NCBI RefSeq assembly: GCF_004361855.1 | Contig: NZ_SNWQ01000016.1 | Span: 1 to 64,000, forward strand | Reading direction: 5' to 3' | Source: Kribbella caucasensis | Lineage (GTDB): Bacteria > Actinomycetota > Actinomycetes > Propionibacteriales > Kribbellaceae | Length of the DNA stretch: 64,000 bases | Part shown: piece after piece, positions 25,109 to 32,166 of the stretch | Layout: each line of letters begins with the position of its first letter | Position numbering within the stretch: the first letter of the stretch is position 1 | The notes under the pieces: model-generated | Database searches by the model: none | Told to the model about the DNA's origin: nothing | The model's input: only the letters and a program-made list of their open reading frames with translations | Translations under genes and position numbers: made by a program

Positions 25109-26077
25109 TCACTGAGCCTTCAGCTTGTCCAGCTCGGTCTTCGCCGTGGCCTTCTGGGCGTCGGTCAGCGGCACGAACTTGGCGGCCTCGACGATCTCTT
25201 GGTTCTTCTCCAGGTAGAACTCGACGAAGCCGAGCACCTGCTTCTTCTGCAGACCCTTGTCGGAGGGGTAGATGAACAGCGGGCGGGCCAGCGGCGTGTA
25301 GCTGCCGTCTTGCGCGGTGGCCACCGACGGCTCCACGCAGCCCTTGCCACCGTCGATCTTGACCGCCTTCAGCTTGTCCGCGTTCTCCTCGAAGTAGGAG
25401 AAGCCGAAGTAGCCGAGCGCGCCCTTGGCGCCGGACACACCCTGGACAGTGATGTTGTCGTCCTCGGTCGGGTTGTAGTCGGTCCGGCTCTCGCCTTCCT
25501 TGCCGTTGATCTCAGCGGTGAAGTAGTCGAAGGTGCCAGAGTCCGACCCGGCGCCGTACAGCGGAAGCGGCTCGTTGGGGAACTTCGGGTCGACCTGGTT
25601 CCAGGTCTTCACCTTCGATCGCGGCTCCCAGATCGTCTTCAGCTGGGCGACGGTCAGGCAGTCGACCCAGTCGTTGTCCTTGTTGACCACGACGGTGAGC
25701 GCGTCGTTGGCGACCTGGAGCTCGGAGTACTTGACGCCGTTCTTGTCGCACAGCGCCTTCTCCTCGTCCTTGATCGGCCGGGAGGCGTCGGAGATGTCGG
25801 TCTCGCCGGCGCAGAACTTCTTGAACCCGCCACCGGTGCCGGAGGTGCCGACGGCGACGTCGACGCCCTTCTCCTGCTCCTTGAACAGCTCGCCCGCGGC
25901 CGCGGTGAGCGGCTCGACCGTGCTCGAGCCGTCGACGACCACCTGGCCGGACAGCGATTCGCCGCTGCCGCTGTCCCCGGAACTCTGGTTGTTGTTCCCA
26001 CCGCAAGCCGACAGGGCGAGCAGGGCAGCCGTCGAGACGGCGACGTAGCGCAAGTGCTTGACCGGGCGGATGACCAC
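25109..26077 (-). CDS. pstS: Phosphate-binding lipoprotein PstS
   Basis: A 322-residue lipoprotein. The signal peptide ends in the lipobox ALSAC, followed by a Gly/Asn/Ser-rich linker. Phosphate-binding motifs include DGSSTVEPLT, GTSGTGGGFKKFCAGETDIS and GAGSDSGTFDYF. The GTG at 26077 is chosen because AGGAGG lies 8 bases before it. It is anchored outside the membrane and hands phosphate to PstCA. PHO boxes lie 86-118 bases upstream on the coding strand. PstS proteins discriminate phosphate from arsenate, which matters in an arsenic island. Confidence 0.95.
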   Translation of the reverse strand: MVIRPVKHLRYVAVSTAALLALSACGGNNNQSSGDSGSGESLSGQVVVDGSSTVEPLTAAAGELFKEQEKGVDVAVGTSGTGGGFKKFCAGETDISDASRPIKDEEKALCDKNGVKYSELQVANDALTVVVNKDNDWVDCLTVAQLKTIWEPRSKVKTWNQVDPKFPNEPLPLYGAGSDSGTFDYFTAEINGKEGESRTDYNPTEDDNITVQGVSGAKGALGYFGFSYFEENADKLKAVKIDGGKGCVEPSVATAQDGSYTPLARPLFIYPSDKGLQKKQVLGFVEFYLEKNQEIVEAAKFVPLTDAQKATAKTELDKLKAQ

Positions 26078-26162
26078 CGGGCACCCCTCCTGAGTTAGGT
26101 CCCGGTGGACCCGGGACACCGCGAGCTGTCACGCGTTCACGCGACAACTAGATCGAAGAAGT

Positions 26163-26195
26163 TCGATGTAAACGCAAGGTGAACGAAGGGTGATC
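26163..26195 (-). promoter_or_regulatory. PHO box (PhoP-binding direct repeats) upstream of pstS
   Basis: On the reverse strand three 11-base units run in tandem: GATCACCCTTC, GTTCACCTTGC and GTTTACATCGA. They match the Streptomyces PHO-box consensus G(G/T)TCAYYYR(G/C)G. This is strong evidence for phosphate-starvation activation of pstSCAB. Confidence 0.85.
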
Positions 26196-26207
26196 TCTGG
26201 GCTCTAC

Positions 26208-26223
26208 ATAGACGAATGTCGAT
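26208..26223. promoter_or_regulatory. ArsR-like operator motif between pstS and phoX
   Basis: ATAGACGAATGTCGAT fits TAGAC-N4-GTC as seen at the arsR gene (16073-16104). It lies within a longer CATA...TATG dyad (26207-26228). This suggests that an ArsR of the island also acts on the phosphate genes. Confidence 0.5.
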
Positions 26224-26266
26224 GTATGCCGTTCTATCCGTGATCGGGCGGCCTCGGTGGGTGGTC

Positions 26267-26288
26267 GTTCACCTAATGGTCACGGATT
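26267..26288 (+). promoter_or_regulatory. PHO box upstream of phoX
   Basis: Two tandem 11-base units, GTTCACCTAAT and GGTCACGGATT, match the Streptomyces PHO-box consensus. They face the phosphatase gene at 26369, so both divergent transcripts have a PhoP site. Confidence 0.8.
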
Positions 26289-26296
26289 GGCCACTG

Positions 26297-26328
26297 ACAA
26301 CTACATAGATGAACGCCTATGCAGTTGT
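26297..26328. promoter_or_regulatory. 32-bp palindrome upstream of phoX
   Basis: The arms ACAACT-N-CATAG and CTATG-N-AGTTGT pair perfectly around an 8-base core (ATGAACGC). The core region ATAGATGAACGCCTAT resembles the ArsR-like motif at 26208. It lies 41 bases before the phoX start and overlaps the expected promoter or leader. Confidence 0.6.
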
Positions 26329-26368
26329 TAGCGTCACCGCGACTGCTTCGATCTCCAGGAGGGGACGC

Positions 26369-28488
26369 ATGACGCTCGCTGACGAGCCACGCCGGCTGTT
26401 GCCGCTGGCCGACGGCCATGGTGGCCGCAGTTCGATGACCTGTCTCTACCGGTGCGGGAACGCGTGCGCGCACCCGGCGCCGAACACATCCGGCAACGAG
26501 TACTTCGGTGATGCTGTCAAGACGGAGGTGTCGCGGCGCGGCATCTTCAAGGCGGGCGCCGTCGGCGCGCTCGTGATCGGCGCCGGCGCGACCGGCGCTG
26601 TACCCGCCGCTGCAGCTCCGTCCAGCGGCGCTGCTGCGTCCGGCTCGTCGTCGTTGGCAGGCGGCCCAACCGGCGCTGGGCTGACCTTCAAGGCGATCCC
26701 GCCGAACACGCTCGACGCCGTGATCGTGCCGAACGGGTACGACGAGAAAGTGCTGATCCGGTGGGGTGACCCGATCCTCCCCGGCGCACTCGCGTTCGAC
26801 GTCGACAACCAGAGCCCGGCTTCGCAGGCCGGTCAGTTCGGGTACAACAACGACTTCCTCGTCGTGGTTCCGCTCGACCGGAAGTTCACCCGAGGCCTGC
26901 TGGTGGTGAACCACGAGTACACCAACGAAGAGCTGATGTTCCGCGGCTACGCAGGGGGAGCCACGGCCACGGTGCAGCAGATGCGGATCGCCCTGGCCGC
27001 TCACGGCATGAGCGTGGTCGAGGTCGAGCGCGTCGACCGTACGGGGGAGTGGCGCATCGTGACCCACGGTCGGCGCCACTACAACCGACGCTTGACCGGC
27101 TACACGCCGATGGAGTTCACCGGGCCTGCTGCCGGCTCGCCGTTGTTGCGGACGGCTGCGGATCCGCACGGTGTAAGGGTCCTGGGATCGCTGAACAACT
27201 GCTCAGGCGGACTGACGCCATGGGGGACCGTGCTGTCGGGCGAGGAGAACTTCAATCAGTACTTCGTCGGCGGCGACGGCGCACCGGCGGGCGCCAAGCC
27301 GGCACTCGCCCGCTACGGGATCGATGTGAGCAAGCGCTACCCGTCGGGCAGCCGCTACTGGGACAAGGCGGACGCGCGCTTCGACGTCTCCAAGAACCCG
27401 CAGGAGCCTAACCGGTTCGGCTGGATCATGGAGGTCGACCCGTATGACGCGGACTCGACGCCGCGGAAGCACACGGCGCTCGGCCGCTTCAAGCACGAGG
27501 GAGCCGCCGTCGTGGTGGCGAAGTCCGGCCAGGTGGTCGCGTACATGGGTGACGACGAGCGGTTCGACTACATGTACAAGTTCGTCTCCGACCGGAAGCT
27601 CCGCACGGGGAACTCGAAGGCCGATCGCGAGAGCAATCGTCGCCTGCTGGAATCGGGCAGCCTGTACGTCGCCAAGCTCGGCTTCACCAGCGCCGGGGAG
27701 ATCGACGGAACCGGCAAGCTGCCGAGCGACGGCGCGTTCAACGGGACCGGGACCTGGATCCCGCTGACCCGGGGCGGCAAGTCGCTCGTCGCCGGGATGG
27801 CGATCGACGAGGTGCTCGTGCACACGCGGCTCGCGGCGGACAGGCCGGCGCGACCAAGATGGACCGGCCCGAGGACATCGAGGTCAGCAAGCTGACCGGC
27901 AAGGTGTACGTCGCTCTGACGAACAACAGCAACCGTGGCGCCGCGGGACTGCCCGCGCCGGACGAGGCCAACCCACTCAAGAGCAACAAGCACGGCCAGA
28001 TCTTCGAAATCGTCGAGGATGGCGGGAACCACGCGAGCGAGACGTTCACCTGGTCGCTCCCGATCGTCTGCGGTGACCCTGCCGACCCGTCGACGTACTT
28101 CGCCGGCTACGACAAGACGAAGGTGTCGCCGATCTCGTGCCCGGACAACCTCGACTTCGATGCGCACGGCAACCTGTGGATCTCCACTGACGGCAACGCG
28201 CTGGTGGATCACGCCGGCACCAGCTTCAACGACGGTCTGTTCGCGGTTGCGATCGAGGGGCCCGAGCGGGGTAAGGCGAAGCAGTTCCTGTCGGTTCCGC
28301 GTGGCGCCGAGCAGGCGTCGGCGTACGTCGTACCGGACAATCGCTCGGTCGTCGTGTCTGTGCAGCACCCCGGCGAGATCACGGGAGCATCGGTGGACAA
28401 CCCGGCCAGCACCTGGCCGGACGGCGACTTCGCCCGGCCCGCGGTGATCGTCACCTGGCGCCCCGACGGCGGCGAGATCGGCGCTTGA
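26369..28488 (+). pseudogene. phoX: PhoX-type alkaline phosphatase, single frameshift
   Basis: Two frames together encode a secreted PhoX (DUF839) phosphatase. The first (26369-about 27840) starts with ATG after AGGAGGGG, carries a Tat motif SRRGIFKAG about 52 residues in, and includes GYNNDFLVV and NCSGGLTPWGTVLSGEENFN. The second (about 27845-28488) continues with GATKMDRPEDIEVS and ISCPDNLDFDAHGNLWISTD. The shift lies near 27840, where one base seems missing before GCCGGCGCG. Either the gene is newly broken or the sequence has an error. PhoX enzymes release phosphate from organic esters outside the cell. PHO boxes precede it. Confidence 0.75.
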
Positions 28489-28525
28489 GTAACCATGCCG
28501 GGCGCCTGAGCGGCGCTTGACACCG

Positions 28526-28564
28526 GACCGGCCGCCCGCCGCGGACACTTCGGGGCGGCCGGTC
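28526..28564. terminator. Hairpin after phoX
   Basis: GACCGGCCGCCC pairs perfectly with GGGCGGCCGGTC around a 15-base loop, 37 bases after the phosphatase stop. No clear T-run follows. It is a strong GC hairpin of the kind that ends actinobacterial transcripts. Confidence 0.6.
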
Positions 28565-28645
28565 TGCGGGTCATCCAATGTCCGTTGCGTGAACAAACCC
28601 GGCATCGGTCCGCCTCCTGCGCCGGCAGCGAACTAGACTGCAGGG

Positions 28646-29014
28646 GTGAGCATTGGTCCTGACGCCGTGAGAGTCGACGCGCCCGGCAATGACAACGCTC
28701 ACCAGGTGGCCGGCGTAGCGATCGATCGCGACGAGGCCGAGCGCTTGGCCGTCATCCTGAAGGCGCTGTCAGATCCGACCCGCCTGCAGCTCCTCGCGAT
28801 GATCGAGTCGAGCAGGGATGGTGAAGCCTGTGTGCTCGATCTGACCGAGCCGCTCGAGCTCAGCCAGCCGACCATCAGTCACCACCTGAAAATCCTCGTC
28901 ACGGCTGGCATCCTGGCTCGCGAGAAGCGGGGCCTCTGGTCCTGGTACTCGATCGTGCCGGAGCAACTGCAAACCCTTCGCGCTCTCCTGCCCGGCCCTA
29001 CCTTCTTGCGCTAG
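28646..29014 (+). CDS. ArsR-family regulator
   Basis: A 122-residue winged-helix protein: ILKALSDPTRLQLLAMIESS, then EACVLDLTEPLELSQPTISH with a single Cys in the metal-site position of ArsR (CVLDL), then HLKILVTAGILAREKRG. A TAGACT -10 box at 28634-28639 lies 6 bases before the GTG, so the message is probably leaderless. Its 3' end overlaps the convergent broken flavoprotein by 17 bases. It probably once regulated that flavoprotein or another arsenic gene. Loss of the second cysteine of the CxC site may change the ligand. Confidence 0.8.
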   Translation: MSIGPDAVRVDAPGNDNAHQVAGVAIDRDEAERLAVILKALSDPTRLQLLAMIESSRDGEACVLDLTEPLELSQPTISHHLKILVTAGILAREKRGLWSWYSIVPEQLQTLRALLPGPTFLR

Positions 29015-30017
29015 CGAGCGCTCGAGCGACGTACTGGGCGTCGCGCGACACTCCACGCAGCGTGTTCGACGAGAAGGACCGTTGGAACTCGACTCCGAGG
29101 TAGGCCAGGCCCGGATGCGTGAGCGAGATGCCACGCCTGTGCAGCGGCATACCGGTGGCGTCGAGCGCGCCGAGACCCTCGAGATACGGCAGGTTGGGGC
29201 GATAGCCGGTGGCCAGGATGACACTGTCCACGTGCTCCTGGGTACCGTCTGTCCAGACGACCTGGTCGCCGTCGAACCGGGTGAACATCGGCCGCTCGTC
29301 GAGCAGACCCGATTTCAGCGCGTTGCTGCAAATGCCGGTGTCGAAGACGAGGGTGCCGCGGATGAGCTTGCTCAACACCGACGGCGGCAGGAGATCCAGT
29401 CGCAGTGTGTGTAGCCAATAGTGCATGTCCCGGCCACCACGAACTTGGGGCACGAACTGGACAGGTCGTCGTACCGCGAGAGGTCACCCTGGCGATCTCG
29501 GCGAGCTCGTGGCCGACCTGAATCGCGGAGTTGCCCGCGCCGACCACAACGACCCGCTGCCCGGCGTACTGCTCGGGGCTGCGGTAGTCCGCAACGTGCA
29601 GGAGTTGCCCGCTGAAGTCGCCCGGGTTTGTGCGGGTTGGTGAACGACCCGCTGGCGCAGATGACACCGGCGGCCTGGAAGTCCGTCCCGGTGCTGGTGC
29701 GTACGACGAAGCCGCGGCCCGAAGTCTCGACTGAGGTCGCACGGGTGTTGGTGTGGATCTCGGCGTCGACACCCAACGCGAGTTTCTCGAGATAGGCGAC
29801 CACCTCGTCCCCCGTCGGGTAGCGATCCGGGTCACCGGGGAACGGCGCGCCCGGAAAGCCGCTGTACCGGGCGGGCGAGAAGAGGGGTCAGGCTGTCGTA
29901 GTAGTCCGGCCAGGATCCGACGGTGCGATCGCCGGCTTCCAGCAGCACCGGCCGCATCCCCGCGTCGCGGACCGCGAAGGCCCCGGCGAGCCCGGACTGC
30001 CCACCGCCGATGACCAC
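28998..30017 (-). pseudogene. ArsO-like flavoprotein, multiply frameshifted
   Basis: Reverse frames together spell an NAD(P)/FAD monooxygenase: MVIGGGQSGLAGAFAVRDAG (30017), then VDAEIHTNTRATSVETSGRG, GQRVVVVGAGNSAIQVGHEL, and finally VDSVILATGYRPNLPYLEGL to the stop at 28998. At least three frame changes are needed. The order of motifs matches the intact ArsO-like gene at 14634. It is a decayed paralogue between two ArsR genes. Confidence 0.75.
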
Positions 30018-30050
30018 AACGGAGTCAGAGGTAAGAGTCGTGGCGGCAAC

Positions 30051-30070
30051 ATATCCTAATATCCCGATAT
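30051..30070. promoter_or_regulatory. Operator for the ArsR/TSUP genes
   Basis: ATATCCTAATATCCCGATAT is a 20-bp imperfect dyad (ATATC-N3-AT and its complement). Another CGATATT follows at 30080. It lies between the broken flavoprotein and the ArsR start at 30103 and is the natural binding site for that regulator. Confidence 0.55.
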
Positions 30071-30102
30071 GACGAAACGACGATATTGGCTACTCTGAAG
30101 GC

Positions 30103-30441
30103 ATGGCGCAACAAGTAGATCCCCAGGCTGCGCCTGCCTGCGCCCCCGCGGAGCCGGTCGAACTCCGCGCCGCCACCCACGACTTCCTGAAGGCCCTGTC
30201 GAGCCCGACCAGGCAGCGCATCATGCTCCTCTTCGCCCGCGGCGCCGAACTTTCGGTCAACGAGGTCGCCGATCAAGCCGGCATCGGCCAGTCCACCGCC
30301 TCGCAGCAACTCGACCTGCTCCGCCGCGGCGGCGTCGTAACCTCCCGCCGCGAAGGCAAAACAGTCCTCTACCGAGCCGACAAAGACGGCACCTCCGCCG
30401 CTCTGACCGACCTCCAGACCTACCTCAAGAACTGCTGCTAA
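30103..30441 (+). CDS. ArsR-family regulator with C-terminal Cys pair
   Basis: A 112-residue winged-helix repressor with FLKALSSPTRQRIMLLFARG and STASQQLDLLRRGGVVTSRR. Cysteines lie at the N-terminus (PACAP) and at the very end (KNCC). It is followed 19 bases later by a TSUP permease, an arrangement known for persulfide- or sulfite-sensing ArsR proteins (BigR/SqrR-like systems). Sulfur sensing is therefore a reasonable inference, although the two canonical BigR cysteines are not in their usual positions. An operator dyad precedes it. Confidence 0.8.
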   Translation: MAQQVDPQAAPACAPAEPVELRAATHDFLKALSSPTRQRIMLLFARGAELSVNEVADQAGIGQSTASQQLDLLRRGGVVTSRREGKTVLYRADKDGTSAALTDLQTYLKNCC

Positions 30442-30460
30442 CCCGCGGTACGGTCAGACT

Positions 30461-31276
30461 TTGTTCGAAGGTGAAGCGAGAGCAGCGGGCGGCGCGGTTC
30501 GATCCCTGCCCTTGGCGTTCACCGCTGGCGCTGCGATAGGACTGCTCGGCGGCATGATCGGGCTCGGTGGTGCGGAGTTCCGGCTGCCGCTGTTGATCGC
30601 GGTGTTCGGGTTCGTCGCCCTGCAGGCCGTGATCGTGAACAAGGCGATGAGCCTGATCGTTGTGCTCACCGCGCTACCTGCTCGGCTGCTGGCGGTCCCC
30701 TTCTCCGAAGTCGCCTCGCATTGGGATGTGGTGGTGAACCTGTTGGCAGGAAGCCTCGTCGGCGCCTGGGCGGGTGCGACCTGGGCAACCAGGATGCGGT
30801 CGGCAACCCTTTACAAGGTCCTAGCGGCCTTGCTGGTGCTGATCGCGGCAGCGCTGACAGCGACACACCTCGGTCCGGTCGGAACGCTGGAACTCCCGTC
30901 GGCGGTTCAGATGGTAGCCGGGCTGGTCGCCGGAGTGCTGATCGGCATAGTGGCGGCCTTGATGGGTGTGGCCGGCGGTGAGTTGCTGATCCCGACGATC
31001 GTGTTGCTCTACGGCCTGGACATCAAGCTCGCAGGCAGTCTGTCACTGGCAGTGTCGCTTCCCACCATGCTGGTCGCCTTCGCCCGCTATTCCCAGGACG
31101 CGAGCTTTCAGGTCCTGCGCGACAACAGAGGTTTCGTGTTGACGATGACAGTCGGGTCCGTCGTTGGCACTGTGCTGGGCGGGCTACTGCTCGGGATCGT
31201 CCCGGGTTCGGTGATAGTCCCACTGCTGGTAACGCTCCTTTTGGTGTCCGCCTTGAAGGTCTGGCGCCACCAGTGA
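30461..31276 (+). CDS. TSUP (TauE/SafE) family sulfite/anion exporter
   Basis: A 271-residue membrane protein with about eight helices in two TauE/SafE repeats: GAAIGLLGGMIGLGGAEFRL and AGVLIGIVAALMGVAGGELL. TTG at 30461 is used as start. It follows the ArsR gene and probably forms a two-gene operon. TSUP proteins move sulfite, thiosulfate or organosulfonates. In this setting detoxification of reactive sulfur is the likeliest role. Confidence 0.85.
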   Translation: MFEGEARAAGGAVRSLPLAFTAGAAIGLLGGMIGLGGAEFRLPLLIAVFGFVALQAVIVNKAMSLIVVLTALPARLLAVPFSEVASHWDVVVNLLAGSLVGAWAGATWATRMRSATLYKVLAALLVLIAAALTATHLGPVGTLELPSAVQMVAGLVAGVLIGIVAALMGVAGGELLIPTIVLLYGLDIKLAGSLSLAVSLPTMLVAFARYSQDASFQVLRDNRGFVLTMTVGSVVGTVLGGLLLGIVPGSVIVPLLVTLLLVSALKVWRHQ

Positions 31277-31339
31277 CCGGATCCCAGCAGGTGCGATCAT
31301 GTCCGCCGCGCGGATAATCATGCCGACCTGCGGCTGACG

Positions 31340-31864
31340 TCAGCCCGCGGGATCGTCCAACGTGAGCTGGCCTCGATGAAAGTCGAAATGCTGCGTAGGA
31401 AACCGGTAGACGTCGGCCAATGTCATGTAGTCGTTGAAGAACGGATCCCATCGGGTCGGGTAGTGCATCCCACGTGATAGATCCGCCTCGCTCTCGGCAT
31501 CCAATCGCCTGTGCAGCTTGGCGATCACGTGGTCGAACATGACCACCATTCGATCCGGGCTCACTGTGTGCCCGGCGGCGTACGAGCCGAGGAAGTTCAC
31601 CGCATCGAAGGGTTTGGTTCCCGCGTTGAGCAGCCGCGCATATCCCCGGCTCACTCCCCGAGGAAGCCTGTCGAACAGCCGCACCAACCCCAACAGTGCG
31701 CGCATGATGAGGTACCCGAGCAGCATGTGGAACAGCAGTTCCCGATTGCTCCACCGTGTTCCGTTCGACAGCCTGCGCAGGTCCTCCGGGTCAGCGGTCT
31801 CGACAAGCCGATGGAAGTCCCGTCGCACTCGCTCCAGCTCCTCGTGCACCAGACTCCTGTCCAT
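31340..31864 (-). CDS. DinB-like metalloprotein fold protein, paralogue 1
   Basis: A 174-residue protein predicted to form the DinB/YfiT four-helix bundle. Conserved blocks are GTRWSNRELLFHMLLGYLIM, FDRLPRG, TVSPDRMVVMFDHVIAKLHR, MHYPTRWDPFF and HFDFHRGQL. His residues in LLFHML, FDHV and HFDFH could bind a metal. A second copy at 50872 is about 75% identical by eye. The ATG at 31864 is preferred because it aligns with that paralogue. The 78-bp repeat lies just upstream. These proteins act in thiol transfer or metal chemistry. The exact role is unknown. Confidence 0.75.
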   Translation of the reverse strand: MDRSLVHEELERVRRDFHRLVETADPEDLRRLSNGTRWSNRELLFHMLLGYLIMRALLGLVRLFDRLPRGVSRGYARLLNAGTKPFDAVNFLGSYAAGHTVSPDRMVVMFDHVIAKLHRRLDAESEADLSRGMHYPTRWDPFFNDYMTLADVYRFPTQHFDFHRGQLTLDDPAG

Positions 31865-31939
31865 GCTCCATGGTCCGCGCATCCCGGCGTCCCGCGCCAC
31901 TACGTGCGGCCGAGGAGCTCGCGGCGCGACAGGTGATCT

Positions 31940-32017
31940 GCTCCGTCACTGCTCCGTGAGACGTCGGCAGAGGCTGATCACCAACGACAATCGATGAGAG
32001 ACAAAACCGCAGGTCAG
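31940..32017. repeat. 78-bp dispersed repeat, copy 2
   Basis: Same ends and length as copies at 10727 and 51533 (GCTCCGTCAC ... CGCAGGTCAG). The two CTCCGT boxes are 11 bases apart. It is 75 bases upstream of the DinB-like gene on the reverse strand and 24 bases before the orphan acyl-CoA dehydrogenase peptide frame. Confidence 0.75.
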
Positions 32018-32041
32018 AGGCACATTCGGATTCTTGTCTCC

Positions 32042-32146
32042 ATGCCTGCTCTCAGCACCGAAGAGATCTACACCATCTTCGAAGGCACCTCCGAAATCCA
32101 GCGATTGGTGATCTCCCGCGCTATCTCGGGCATGCGTATCCGCTGA
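32042..32146 (+). pseudogene. Orphan acyl-CoA dehydrogenase C-terminus, copy 2
   Basis: An ATG frame MPALSTEE runs into IYTIFEGTSEIQRLVISRAI and SGMRIR before a TGA. The shared peptide is identical to that at 10852-10933 although about nine codons differ, all silently. The catalytic domains are absent. It could be read as a 34-residue ORF but no ribosome site is visible. Confidence 0.7.
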
Positions 32147-32166
32147 CATTCCCGCAGGCCGATGGT

